Shown in pieces: positions 18,901 through 26,743 of a DNA stretch of 64,000 nucleotides. Below the pieces are notes generated by a model, which searched no databases, had not been told where the DNA came from, and worked only from the letters and a program-made list of their open reading frames with translations. Each line of letters begins with the position of its first letter. Within the stretch, counting starts at the first letter, position 1. A program made the position numbers and the translations under genes. Source of the DNA: Hydrogenovibrio sp965140365 (lineage in GTDB: Bacteria; Pseudomonadota; Gammaproteobacteria; Thiomicrospirales; Thiomicrospiraceae). The stretch lies in NCBI GenBank assembly GCA_965140365.1, contig OZ223196.1; one strand, 5' to 3'.

Positions 18901-19246
18901 AGTTAAGCATACGAATCCCTTTAAAGATTTTGGTGAAGCATTAAATTTTTTTACATATATAGTAGGAAAATTTCTTTTTGACGGAGAAGAAATCTCTCAT
19001 AATCATCCTCTTATATTTGATGACTTTGAGCGCTCTTTTAACGGTTGTTGCAGGTCAATTTTAAGTTCATCGCCAGAAATAAAAGCTGAAGAAAAGTTGG
19101 CAGGTTTTGTCTGGGAATTACTTATTCTCATTAAGGGGTTCCCAGAATATAGACAAGTTATTTTTACTTTTGCCACTAACTTTGCTGAAGGGCACTTTTT
19201 AGATATAGAGAGTATAAATACTTTTTTGAAGAATAAAACTAAATGA
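15980..19246 (+). CDS. Large TPR / GreAB-C-like / PIN-like conflict protein with N-terminal GSGDNVAG
   Basis: 1088 aa from ATG 15980 (MNSFTHTGSGDNVAGSKYVS); a TTG four codons upstream is possible. Residues ~40-580 look all-helical and repeat-like (TPR-type). Around 600-680, a stretch with GVSYFNGKDLVTKLLVGDN and SSLLGKVLLNLEPGDTTTF resembles the FKBP-like C-terminal domain of GreA/GreB. From about 750 a PIN-like fold is suggested by NVLLDIYAICYLS, ELFVQSEEEV and WLCIDSEFSLMAGEF. PIN domains are metal-dependent RNases, so RNA cleavage on phage infection is a reasonable inference. The partner gene lies immediately upstream. The domain calls are by eye and the PIN call is the least secure. Confidence 0.65.
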   Translation: MNSFTHTGSGDNVAGSKYVSIISTTPENFHSLVFEVKQQVLERRFDQARVTIQTLKKIHNLNAEAERLVESLDLYLNIREHKTLDDRRKLARLLKTSDDNLTKDILNSTRVYLSVETHGEEPAETFFPRNKNLGPFSQELFLELFANEKQLRAFFSESVCLDISEYISLMRGAERLNATSLMHEIAGKLDDDYRGDFLSQKYLLIAKIASVNEKIPVEGHYWLASAEIKTEISNIALELSTLIDLSEGQYGELFEIADSILRYCLGYLPELFDTLWKHIKEFEKVSPQSASRIRAEKERHYSGTLNNDVDIEKLEQFRRDNHYKEQFLSKLASSSEITENDFFIALQSLDTLDYLNKWVEKGGLLKTEEQFVNDFLQLERQVASVEKLDTKKLDLESLLDAFLKLHFADVKRINIVRLNDLCERLNYLEFPNYTVRFLEVFISNKRSLWPSPVVKTYLIGLLNSSKLKTLRETLTSIPRALYDADSFRLESFLEYLSGNSKKAFQAITQSLTIFPDDIVSWAHMFVIADNSKATFKLNGWLEKIPEHFFKEYSETGLKVLIGIAKHSSFKKVESTLLNWFIASPNELAIPITQIFLGDLEPETEIVNLSDEVNGTIGVSYFNGKDLVTKLLVGDNFSIKNDYCIKRSSLLGKVLLNLEPGDTTTFNLKEITLKSFDPPLLSANHISLRLRDINNDGSDCFYSFQLPDDPHEMKKKFAKVLEQLQSPKKHYDSIPSFIIRGKISQREDPVKGALEQLVDDAEKISPFSAIGEVSPKNVLLDIYAICYLSITGLWKGLDKIKTDFCITEPTKEIMTAFIRKKAAMQASAIDGELFVQSEEEVQHRLSVLKEAFQTIINSSSMIELKEFDVPDKLFKIKELIDSSVFSTICVSSEKNIPWLCIDSEFSLMAGEFDCQIVNTFELFYRIGQQLKVEVKIPGLLLNAQKSLPYVLTPKEIIDLASSKNYDELHVLSLLLVKHTNPFKDFGEALNFFTYIVGKFLFDGEEISHNHPLIFDDFERSFNGCCRSILSSSPEIKAEEKLAGFVWELLILIKGFPEYRQVIFTFATNFAEGHFLDIESINTFLKNKTK

Positions 19247-19574
19247 TACGCTTGCTTTCGGCTATTCTGAAAGTGTATGGAAAGATTGTAGGTTATAGTC
19301 AAAATTTGTGTTAAAGCTTAAGCTGATAGGTGAATCCGACCTAGGTCAAATGAAGAATCGTCATATTTTAAGTATGAATGTCCACAAGCTATTTCTTGTC
19401 ACACAAGGCTTCAAATACGAACAAAAAAAATTAGCAAGATAATCGGTCCTATTAAATTTTCTCTCATCGTCCATTTTATAGGCTTAGCTTCAGAACGCTG
19501 GTCATTTTGAGTAGTTCTGTAGCTTAAGCCTAACCTTGTTTATCTTTTAATATAAAGTCTTATGTCTTTGTTTA
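19247..19574. other. 328-bp intergenic region with no visible gene
   Basis: AT-rich sequence between convergent genes. No frame with a start and binding site, no clear terminator for the upstream gene and no repeat copy were seen. Confidence 0.5.
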
Positions 19575-19829
19575 TTACGTACATTTGATTTTAAATTCGT
19601 TTGGAAGAAATTCTGTTGAACAAATCACTTTTTCTATTACTGGGCTAGTGACTTCTAATATTAAGCAACCATTTTCAAGCAAGTATCCTGTTTGGGTAAT
19701 TGGCAAGTCAGTTTTGTGTTCTTCTATGAAGAATCCAGCAATAAGAGCTGATTTCATTATGTGCCACCATGCACGCTGGGCACATAAATCTAATTGTGAT
19801 GATGGGATAGTTCCGACAATATTTGCCAT
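19575..19829 (-). CDS. Hypothetical 84-aa protein
   Basis: Minus-strand gene whose ATG (19829-19827) is preceded at good distance by AGGAG (reading TCAGGAGAAAACTC), which makes translation likely. MANIVGTIPSSQLDLCAQRA and a later hydrophobic-basic mixture are seen, with three cysteines (17, 70 and 83). I recognise no domain. It is the only leftward gene in element A and lies beside the stem-loop array, so it may belong to the replication or transfer module and not to the defence modules. Confidence 0.5.
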   Translation of the reverse strand: MANIVGTIPSSQLDLCAQRAWWHIMKSALIAGFFIEEHKTDLPITQTGYLLENGCLILEVTSPVIEKVICSTEFLPNEFKIKCT

Positions 19830-19994
19830 GAGTTTTCTCCTGATAACTGTTAATAGAAATGGTTGAAGACTTTAATCAATGCAATGTCTTCTTAACAGTT
19901 AACGGGAAAAATCGGTTCTGAAGTTTGACGTTATTGATTTTTTTAAAATGACTCACTTTTTTGACGGTCGGTTTCACCTCCCTTTTAGAGGGGC

Positions 19995-20990
19995 GCCGAC
20001 TCCGTCGGCTAAGCCAGAAGAAAGGTGACCAAAGTGGTCACCTTAAGAGCGAGATTTCTTAAAGAGTGCAACATCTTTAAGCTTGCAGCGCACATGTGAA
20101 ATTTCACTCCAAAAATGGAGTGAAATTGAGAGTAAAAATCGGAGTAGAGACTTCCGGTTTTGTACGGTTGTGAAAAGCGCGACTGTTCGTTCAGAACACA
20201 AAGCGATTTGAGAGCAAAAATTTATTCCGTTCAGGACTAAATTTGCAGCGGGCTTTTGTGAGAGATGAATTGCTCCCAAGCAATTCAAATCATTTAATTC
20301 GCCCACGAATTTAATGATGGTCTCGAGAGGCAAATGAAATGTTCCCAAGAACATTTCAAGCAGGCATTTCTGCCAACAGAAATGCTGCGATTTGGCGGAG
20401 AGCCGCTCGTGCGCAAGCCGAGTCCCGGGGTTCTCAATGACCGACTTAGTACACCAAAGCGCAAGCTTTGGAGTGCTTAAGAGGTAAAACACTGGTTTAG
20501 CTCGTGTCGGGCTTGAAAGAAGCCAGGGACTCGGGTTGCAAAACCCGAGCGGCTCGGCAAGCCGCACCCCGTTCAGAGGGTGCGAGCGCGCAGGACTCGT
20601 ATCGTCCAGAGAAGAGGCCGGAGATAAGGGTGTTTTTGTTCAAAAAACGTCCGCGTAGGCTGTTTTTTTGTTCGCACCCAACGTGTGAACGAAAAATAGC
20701 CGAAAGTCAGGCCTTTTTAATTTTCTTCAAAAATTGAAAGGCCCCTCCGCTAAAGGCCTTTTGAGCGCATTAGGGTGAGAACACTTTCACCCTCTTTGGG
20801 CGATAAAGTCGTCTTTAGCGATGGCTGAATAGCCTGCTTTTCTGTTTTCGCGTCTCTGCGAAAGAAAACAGCCGTTAAGTGAACCTTCATGTAAGGTTCT
20901 CTTGCCGAAATTCATCCTGATTCGTCAAATTTCCGAAAAGAACGTACTCGTTAATTCGATGCGAAAGTCATTCGCAGCGTATTTTTAACG
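19995..20990. other. Dense array of about 20 stem-loops (structured RNA or replication/transfer origin)
   Basis: Consecutive hairpins fill about 1 kb of non-coding, comparatively GC-rich sequence. Examples: GCCGAC/GTCGGC 19995-20009; AAGGTGACCA/TGGTCACCTT 20022-20044; 11-bp stem 20100-20127; GAATTGCT/AGCAATTC 20267-20286 (loop CCCA); GAAATGTTC/GAACATTTC 20336-20357 (loop CCAA); GCATTTCTG/CAGAAATGC 20364-20385 (loop CCAA); CCAAAGC/GCTTTGG 20454-20471 (loop GCAA); CTCGGGTT/AACCCGAG 20530-20549 (loop GCAA); 20658-20701 long arm; AGGGTGA/TCACCCT 20772-20793; GAACCTT/AAGGTTC 20881-20899; GCGAA/TTCGC 20961-20975 inside CGTTAA/TTAACG. GCAA loops are GNRA tetraloops when read on the plus strand. No credible reading frame crosses it. 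Confidence 0.8.
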
Positions 20991-21022
20991 AAGAAATCGT
21001 ATTTAGAAGGAGATGACATTTC

Positions 21023-21871
21023 ATGTCAGATGAATTGTACTTTAGATACGGCATACCTCGATATGCTGAATTTTTAACACTTAAAAACAAACCAAATCGC
21101 TCATTTGAAGATAATCAAGAACTGGGAGAGCTGACGATAGAGGTCGCGCTTCGAGCGCTGTTTCGTTTTCAGTTTTTAGACAAAAATACATTGATGTTTT
21201 TTCTGCAACAGTCAGATAAAAACCAGGGCTCTTTCTATCGACTGATGAAGACACTAATCGATAGAAAATGGGTTCGAAAAGTCGATGCACCTTATCTACA
21301 GTCGAAGCATGTTTATATGCTCAGACGTAAAGCATTTGAATATTATTTGCCCGCAAATTATGCAGACGATTATGTGTTCAATAAAAGCAAAATCGGACTC
21401 GGTGTAAGCTCGTCTCATAAACTATTTATTGCTCGGATGATTATCAGTTTGTTGATAAAAGAACCGGAATCAAAGTTCCAAACGGAGCGGGAAATTCGTT
21501 ATGAAATTAAGCTTGGCCGTTTAAAGCTCTATAGAGTGCCAGATGCTATTTTTTGGGGCTACGAAAACATTACATTACTTGAATTTGAGTTCTCGGAAAA
21601 GAATCGATTAGACAGATTAGAAGCGTTAGTCAAAGCAGAGTTTAACGTTTGCCAGTTCTCAGAAAAATATGAAGATTTGCCTACTTTGATTGTATGGGGA
21701 TTTGTAAATAAAACACTAAAGAAACGCTATGAAAATGAAGTCGAAAAGTATTCTGAAGAGTCTTTAAGTGTGGATGGGTATGGGAATCTGAGCGAAAGAA
21801 GAATGCCCGAAAATCATTTCGATTTCACGCTTGATAGCGATAACCATGAGTTTATTTTATTAAGTCGTTAG
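21023..21871 (+). CDS. Replication-relaxation family protein (winged helix plus nuclease-like domain)
   Basis: 282 aa. Residues ~30-110 form a winged-helix-like region (ALRALFRFQFLDKNTLMFFL ... YRLMKTLIDRKWVRKV ... YMLRRKAFEYY). The C-terminal half has YRVPDAIFWG and TLLEFEFSEKNR, the PD...ExE pattern seen in the nuclease-like part of replication-relaxation (PF13814-type) proteins. Such proteins occur on plasmids and integrative elements and probably act in replication or mobilisation. Start ATG 21023 with AGAAGGAGATGA upstream. It begins only 33 bp after the stem-loop array, which may be its target. Confidence 0.6.
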   Translation: MSDELYFRYGIPRYAEFLTLKNKPNRSFEDNQELGELTIEVALRALFRFQFLDKNTLMFFLQQSDKNQGSFYRLMKTLIDRKWVRKVDAPYLQSKHVYMLRRKAFEYYLPANYADDYVFNKSKIGLGVSSSHKLFIARMIISLLIKEPESKFQTEREIRYEIKLGRLKLYRVPDAIFWGYENITLLEFEFSEKNRLDRLEALVKAEFNVCQFSEKYEDLPTLIVWGFVNKTLKKRYENEVEKYSEESLSVDGYGNLSERRMPENHFDFTLDSDNHEFILLSR

Positions 21872-21972
21872 CGCTTGAGGAAACTTGAGGAAATGGTTCT
21901 TTTTTTACTGTTCGGAAAAATGACAACTAGGTCTTTCTGTTTTATGTGAACTAACTGAAAAGTGAGAATCAC

Positions 21973-22074
21973 ATGAATCAAAAAAGTGCTCAAAACAGTA
22001 ATTTGGATAGTGATACAGTGAAGGAACTGATTAAACTTCTTGCGACGATTGCCGCTGAAAATATCAAATCTTAA
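21973..22074 (+). CDS. Possible 33-aa small protein
   Basis: ATG 21973 preceded by AAAAGTGAGAATCAC. The product reads MNQKSAQNSNLDSDTVKELI followed by KLLATIAAENIKS, a polar start and one amphipathic helix. Not recognised. It lies between the replication-relaxation gene and the recombinase and could be a small regulator. A hairpin follows 20 bp after its stop. Confidence 0.35.
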   Translation: MNQKSAQNSNLDSDTVKELIKLLATIAAENIKS

Positions 22075-22093
22075 AACTATCATTCGAAGAATT

Positions 22094-22116
22094 CCTCTTC
22101 TTGTCGTAAGAAGGGG
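22094..22116 (+). terminator. Stem-loop upstream of serine recombinase, possible terminator
   Basis: Nine-base stem CCTCTTCTT / AAGAAGGGG (one G-T pair) with loop GTCGT. It is followed by AACCCTCTCT and not a T run, so the terminator function is uncertain. Confidence 0.35.
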
Positions 22117-22218
22117 AACCCTCTCTATGTAAACATTATTTCCTTTTACATTGCTGCTTAAATTCCCGTTAACGTTATTAGGGTAGTCTAACTAAAAATT
22201 ACGGAGACTTAGGAAAAA

Positions 22219-23877
22219 ATGAACTCTAAAGACGTGACAGCAGTCTATGCTCGATATAGCTCTGATTTACAGAGCAATCACTCAATTGATGACCAAATTT
22301 CAAATTGCAAACGGTTTGCTGGCAGGAAAGGTCTCAAAATAACGCGCACTTACAAAGATGAAGCTTTGAGCGGTACTTCAACGAATCGTCCGGGGTATCA
22401 GCAGATGCTAAAGGATGCTCAAAATGGTCTTTTTTCGGTGCTGTTAATTGATGACTTGTCTAGATTTGGCCGGGATGTATATAACAATATGGGAGCCATA
22501 AAGCAGCTTCAGTATATTGGTGTTAGGATTTTTGCTGTCAGTGAAAGTTATGACTCTCATGACAGCAGTACGATGTCTGACTTCACTCCGATTTTCAAAG
22601 GAATGGTAGATGAAATGTACATTAAAGAACTCGCTCAAAAAACAAAGCGAGGATTAAATGGTCAATTTAATCGGGGGTTCTCAACAGGCGGGGCAGTGTA
22701 TGGTTACAAGACGGTGCCCGTTTATGACGAAATGCATGTTAACAAAAAAGCTCCTATTGGGTTCAAGTATGAAATTATTGAAGAAGAAGCAAAGGTTATT
22801 CGGCAAATTTTTCAATTCTATGTTGACGGCCACACACCCAGAAGTATTGCTCAAAAGCTTAACAACTTGAATATAACAAGCCCCGGTGGCAAAGCGTGGG
22901 CCGGTTCCACGATACAGCCCCACCTGAAGAGAGGAACTGGCTTGCTACTTCAACCGATGTATAACGGTCAAAGAGTTTGGAATAAAACTCATAGCAAGCG
23001 CAATCATATTACCGGTAAAAGAAAACAAATCCAAAACCCTATGGATATCTGGGAGTTCCAGAACGATGAATCGTTAAGAATTGTTCCAGTCGAACTCTGG
23101 CAAAAAGCTCAAAATAGAATTCGTTCAGTTAATGAACAAACTGAAAAGCAGAGAGATGGAATCAAAAAATCTGGTGGCCGTCGCCCAGGGGGAACCTTGC
23201 TGAGTGGTTTACTAAAGTGTTCTGATTGTGGTGGCAACTTGATTGTCGCGGGTAGGAATCACTATGCGTGTTCAGCGGCAATCAATAAAGGTACCTGTGG
23301 CAATAAAACATACATAAAGAAAACAGAGGTTGAGCAACAAATTCTTGGGTGGTTGTCAGAGTTATTGAATACGGAAGAAAATATTGATTTGTTCGTCAAA
23401 GAAGTCACTAAAGCTCTGAAAGCAGACGGTAGTGATGATAAACGGCAGCAGCTCAAACAAAGTCAAAAAGAAGTGTCTTCAAAAATCGATAATCTTATTG
23501 AAGCGGTTAAGGCTGGTATGAAGTATGAATTAATCAAAACAGATTTAGAGGAACTAGAGAGGAGGAGAGAGGACATTGCGATAGAGCTTGAATCTAAAGC
23601 AACAAATAGTAGAGGACATGGGTTTTCTGTCGAAGAATATAAGTCTATATTGCTTGAGACGGTGATGACATTAACTCAATATACAGACTACATGCCCAAA
23701 TCTAGAGAACTACTTAGTAAACTAATTAATGGGGAGATAATTCTGAGGGAAAAAGAAAAGGCCTCAGAATATGAGGCTTCTCTTGAGTTTGACCCGTGTT
23801 CATTAATGCCTAATGAACCGAGTCAAGAAATAATGGTAGCGGGGGCTGGATTTGAACCAACGACCTTCGGGTTATGA
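22219..23877 (+). CDS. Large serine recombinase (site-specific integrase)
   Basis: 552 aa. The N-terminal resolvase domain has the catalytic serine in YARYSSDLQSNHS and the arginine regions RPGYQQML and LIDDLSRFGRDV. A recombinase domain follows (~160-300), then a zinc ribbon (LKCSDCGGNLIV ... HYACSAA ... GTCGNK) and a coiled-coil region. These enzymes integrate and excise elements directionally. Start ATG 22219 with CGGAGACTTAGG upstream. Oddly, the last residues MVAGAGFEPTTFGL are encoded by the tRNA-derived repeat at 23834-23878, so excision or re-integration at that site would change the protein's C-terminus. Confidence 0.9.
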   Translation: MNSKDVTAVYARYSSDLQSNHSIDDQISNCKRFAGRKGLKITRTYKDEALSGTSTNRPGYQQMLKDAQNGLFSVLLIDDLSRFGRDVYNNMGAIKQLQYIGVRIFAVSESYDSHDSSTMSDFTPIFKGMVDEMYIKELAQKTKRGLNGQFNRGFSTGGAVYGYKTVPVYDEMHVNKKAPIGFKYEIIEEEAKVIRQIFQFYVDGHTPRSIAQKLNNLNITSPGGKAWAGSTIQPHLKRGTGLLLQPMYNGQRVWNKTHSKRNHITGKRKQIQNPMDIWEFQNDESLRIVPVELWQKAQNRIRSVNEQTEKQRDGIKKSGGRRPGGTLLSGLLKCSDCGGNLIVAGRNHYACSAAINKGTCGNKTYIKKTEVEQQILGWLSELLNTEENIDLFVKEVTKALKADGSDDKRQQLKQSQKEVSSKIDNLIEAVKAGMKYELIKTDLEELERRREDIAIELESKATNSRGHGFSVEEYKSILLETVMTLTQYTDYMPKSRELLSKLINGEIILREKEKASEYEASLEFDPCSLMPNEPSQEIMVAGAGFEPTTFGL

Positions 23878-23878
23878 G
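23834..23878. repeat. 45-bp attachment-site direct repeat (internal copy)
   Basis: Exact copy of 32579-32623, the tRNA-fMet stretch from anticodon loop to CCA end. It is the junction of elements A and B and overlaps the 3' end of the serine recombinase gene. Confidence 0.92.
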
Positions 23879-23983
23879 TCAAAAAAATTAATAATATCAA
23901 TAACTTGTAAACACTCTTCTTATCTTTTCTACAAATCTAATCTACTCTATACGGATTAAATAAATTGAACCTTAGTTTAAAAG

Positions 23984-24003
23984 TATATACAATAGAGTAT
24001 ATA
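23984..24003. promoter_or_regulatory. Candidate VapBC operator palindrome
   Basis: Inverted repeat TATATAC - AATAGA - GTATATA, 23 bp before the vapB start. The symmetry and position fit autoregulation by a VapBC complex, and the AT-rich half sites may overlap the promoter. Confidence 0.5.
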
Positions 24004-24026
24004 TTTAATTAAGAAAGGGGGGTATT

Positions 24027-24254
24027 ATGGAAGCTAGAATTTTCCAATCCGGAAACAGTCAAGCCGTTAGAATTCCGAAAGAATTTCGTTTTGATGTTAC
24101 GGAAGTTGAAATCTTTAAGCGTGGCGATGAAATCGTTTTAAAGCCGAAACCCAAAAATTTAGGAGCCGCTTTTAAATTGCTTGGTGAGATGCCAGACGAT
24201 TTTATGGTTGATGGGCGTGAAGACACTTTACCTCAAGAAAGAGAGTCTTTTTAA
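24027..24254 (+). CDS. vapB: VapB-type antitoxin (AbrB/SpoVT-like)
   Basis: 75 aa. The N-terminal AbrB-like swapped-hairpin DNA-binding domain is clear (EARIFQSGNSQAVRIPKEF ... VEIFKRGDEIVLKPKP). The acidic C-terminus (MPDDFMVDGREDTLP) would wrap the toxin's active site. A strong AAGAAAGGGGGG site precedes ATG 24027. The toxin gene follows after 2 bp. It neutralises VapC and probably represses the operon through the palindrome upstream. Confidence 0.9.
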   Translation: MEARIFQSGNSQAVRIPKEFRFDVTEVEIFKRGDEIVLKPKPKNLGAAFKLLGEMPDDFMVDGREDTLPQERESF

Positions 24255-24256
24255 TT

Positions 24257-24652
24257 ATGTATGTCCTTGATACCAATATCTGTATTTACATTATTAAAAA
24301 ACAGCCGCCTAGCGTTTTTGAAAGATTTGAGAGCTTACCTTTAGGTTCGCTTTCCATGTCATTAGTGACGTTTGGAGAATTGGAATATGGTGCTATGAGA
24401 AGTAACAACTCAGAAAAAGCACTGAATATTCTGGATGAATTGATTAACTATATTCCCGTTTTACCAATGGGAACCGATGTGGCCAAACACTATGCCGATA
24501 TACGAGCAGATTTAGCAAAAAAAGGAACGCCTATTGGCAATAATGATCTTTGGATAGCCGCGCATACAAGGTCGCTGGGCCATACTTTAGTGAGCAATAA
24601 TATTAAAGAGTTTGAAAGGGTTGAGAATCTTAAACTCGAAAACTGGGTTTAA
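24257..24652 (+). CDS. vapC: VapC toxin (PIN-domain ribonuclease)
   Basis: 131-aa PIN-domain protein. Acidic catalytic residues are visible in MYVLDTNICIYI (D5), LVTFGELEYG (E) and IGNNDLWIAAH (D), and the end has the family pattern GHTLVSNNIKEFERV. VapC enzymes cleave tRNA or rRNA. Paired with vapB, it lies just inside element B next to the attachment repeat, a usual place for a stabilising addiction module. Confidence 0.92.
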   Translation: MYVLDTNICIYIIKKQPPSVFERFESLPLGSLSMSLVTFGELEYGAMRSNNSEKALNILDELINYIPVLPMGTDVAKHYADIRADLAKKGTPIGNNDLWIAAHTRSLGHTLVSNNIKEFERVENLKLENWV

Positions 24653-24701
24653 CCTAAATCAAAGATTCAATTAAGGCTACTCGAATAATGGTATTTTAGC
24701 T

Positions 24702-25277
24702 ATGAACAGTAATTTTCATTGGCAATATTATATTGTACTTGAACAAGACGTAGAGGCCCTCGCTCGTTATATAGAGTTCACCCCTGATAACTTTAAGACC
24801 TACTCTTTAGAGTTAACGAAGTTGTTGTTATCGATTTGTTCGGAAGTCGATGTCACAATGAAACTTCTTAGTAAGATGCTTTTGCCAAATAAAAAAACTA
24901 GGAACATCAATGATTACAAAGAAATTATTACTGCTGAATGCTCTGGTATTATTCAGGAACCAGCTACAACTAGGAGCCACAATTTAGAGTTTTATCCTTG
25001 GGTAAGTTGGGCTGAAGGCGACAACCCTAGTTGGTGGAAGGGTCATACTGATGTGAAACATAAAAGACACCAATTTTATGCTAAAGCAAATTTAGAGAAT
25101 GTGTTAGAAGCACTATCTGCTTTATTTATCGTTAACCAATTTTTAGCGTTGATAGAGTACAAAAAAAGTGATCAATATGAGGTTTGGCCGCTTAAATCGT
25201 TAATGGATATCCAAAAAGAACTTTCACCTCGTTCAAGTTTTTTCAAGCACTATCACATATTACCTGGCCAAGAATAA
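24702..25277 (+). CDS. Hypothetical protein, possibly HEPN-like
   Basis: 191 aa, not firmly recognised. The C-terminal half has WWKGHTDVKHKRHQFYAKAN followed by LENVLEALSALFIVNQFL. This W...VKHxR...A..NVLEALSALF pattern occurs in uncharacterised helical proteins of the HEPN type found in defence islands, but the standard Rx4-6H catalytic motif is not obvious. Start ATG 24702; no strong binding site is seen. It lies 49 bp after vapC and may be part of the cargo between VapBC and ABC-3C. Confidence 0.5.
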   Translation: MNSNFHWQYYIVLEQDVEALARYIEFTPDNFKTYSLELTKLLLSICSEVDVTMKLLSKMLLPNKKTRNINDYKEIITAECSGIIQEPATTRSHNLEFYPWVSWAEGDNPSWWKGHTDVKHKRHQFYAKANLENVLEALSALFIVNQFLALIEYKKSDQYEVWPLKSLMDIQKELSPRSSFFKHYHILPGQE

Positions 25278-25502
25278 CTGCTAGACTGTTTTGTAAAAAT
25301 ATAAATTTTACTAGCCCCATCTGAAAAGTTTTATCTGTAAAGCCATTTAACGATGCAAAGCTTCTACTTTGCATAAACGATTAGATTTATAAAAAAATAA
25401 TATGTTTAAACACAAAAAAGCTTTACAAGTGCTCCCTTTTATATTTAGTATAAAAACGTAACTTATAAATCATTTCTAAATAAAATCAATAATATATACA
25501 AA

Positions 25503-26741
25503 ATGCCTAAAACCCAATTTGAAAAACAAGACGGAACAGGTGCAAACCTAGGATTTGACTTTCAATTTTTAGTTTTTGTTTGGAAGCTTCTTGATTTAAA
25601 TGAAAATGAAAGTATTAGCTATGAAAATAAAGATGATGTCCACATTGAATTATCAAATGGTGAATTGATTTTATTCCAAATAAAACATTCGATACAAAAG
25701 ACAGCTAAGAGTGAAAATACCAGCCTTACAGATTCAGATACTGATCTATGGAAAACCTTATCTAACTGGTCAAAAATAATTAGTGATGACAATGATGGAA
25801 GAGCTAATTTTGTTGACCAAAAAGATTTTATCAAAAATACAAAATTTATCTTGCTTACTAACAAAAAAACACCAGGAAAAAGTATTTTTATTGAATCTTT
25901 ATCCAAGCTTCAAAGTGGTACGATAAATTTTTCTTCTTTTATAAGCCTGTTAGATAAAATAACAACAGAAAGGGCTAAAGAGGCTATTAAACAAATACTT
26001 ACACTATTAGGGGACTCGAACGCTGAGCTATTCTTTACAAGAATAGTACTTGATCTTTCAATAGATGGTATTGAAAAAAAGATTAAATCTTGTTTAAACA
26101 AGATGATGATTGATGAAAAACGTATCGATTCGTTATATTCTGAGTTCTTAGGAACGTTATTTTCTCAAAAATTTGAAACGATGAAACAGGGAGAAAAGCT
26201 CACCTTAAGTTTTGAAAGTTATAGAAAACACTATCGACGAATATTTGATATTCATAGAAACTCAAATCTTCAGTTTAAAAAGTTCACTCCTGAAATCTCC
26301 GGCAATATTTTTTCGCAAACGTTCTTAAAGCAGTTAATTGATATTAATGATATTGATGTAGATTCAGATAAAGATTTGGCAATAAAGTATACAACTGAAA
26401 AATTGTCTATATTTAATAACCTTAAAGAAATGAAAATAAATGGTGATTTAACTGAAAAGGAAGTAGACGAGTTTTATGAAGAGGTTGTTTCAATATGGCT
26501 AAATAGCCATAGAAAATCTCACCGTCATAAGCCTTATGATTCAGATAAAGAGCATAATATTGCTGCCGTTAACCATATAGATCATTTAAGAGAATCTCAG
26601 CTTAGAATTGCAGGGACAGATATTCCAATCCATCTCAGTAACGGGGTATTTTATCATTTATCAGGTGTTCCTATGATAGGTTGGCGAACTGACTGGGAAA
26701 AAAAATATCTTCAATCGGGTAAAAGGGATTGTGATAATTGA
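25503..26741 (+). CDS. ABC-3C system effector with N-terminal REase-like domain
   Basis: 412 aa. The N-terminus has GTGANLGFDFQFLVFVWKLL and then DDVHIELSNGELILFQIKHS, a PD-(D/E)XK-type pattern (D ... E-x-QxK) similar to the nuclease domains of Cap4-like and ABC-3C effectors. The C-terminal region (EHNIAAVNHIDHLRESQLRI ... YHLSGVPMIGWR) is the conserved ABC-3C C-terminal domain type. It would be the toxic component, held in check by the ABC ATPase and middle component and released by an invasion signal; this is prediction. It overlaps or abuts the next gene (stop 26741, start 26744). Confidence 0.75.
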   Translation: MPKTQFEKQDGTGANLGFDFQFLVFVWKLLDLNENESISYENKDDVHIELSNGELILFQIKHSIQKTAKSENTSLTDSDTDLWKTLSNWSKIISDDNDGRANFVDQKDFIKNTKFILLTNKKTPGKSIFIESLSKLQSGTINFSSFISLLDKITTERAKEAIKQILTLLGDSNAELFFTRIVLDLSIDGIEKKIKSCLNKMMIDEKRIDSLYSEFLGTLFSQKFETMKQGEKLTLSFESYRKHYRRIFDIHRNSNLQFKKFTPEISGNIFSQTFLKQLIDINDIDVDSDKDLAIKYTTEKLSIFNNLKEMKINGDLTEKEVDEFYEEVVSIWLNSHRKSHRHKPYDSDKEHNIAAVNHIDHLRESQLRIAGTDIPIHLSNGVFYHLSGVPMIGWRTDWEKKYLQSGKRDCDN

Positions 26742-26743
26742 TT

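Noticed and set aside
20043..20567. 174-aa minus-strand frame in the stem-loop array
   Set aside because: Composition follows the hairpins, there is no binding site and no recognisable domain. The inverted repeats explain the openness better.
19995..20990. Retron or CRISPR interpretation of the stem-loop array
   Set aside because: No reverse transcriptase or cas gene is present, and the hairpins differ in sequence and spacing, unlike CRISPR repeats.
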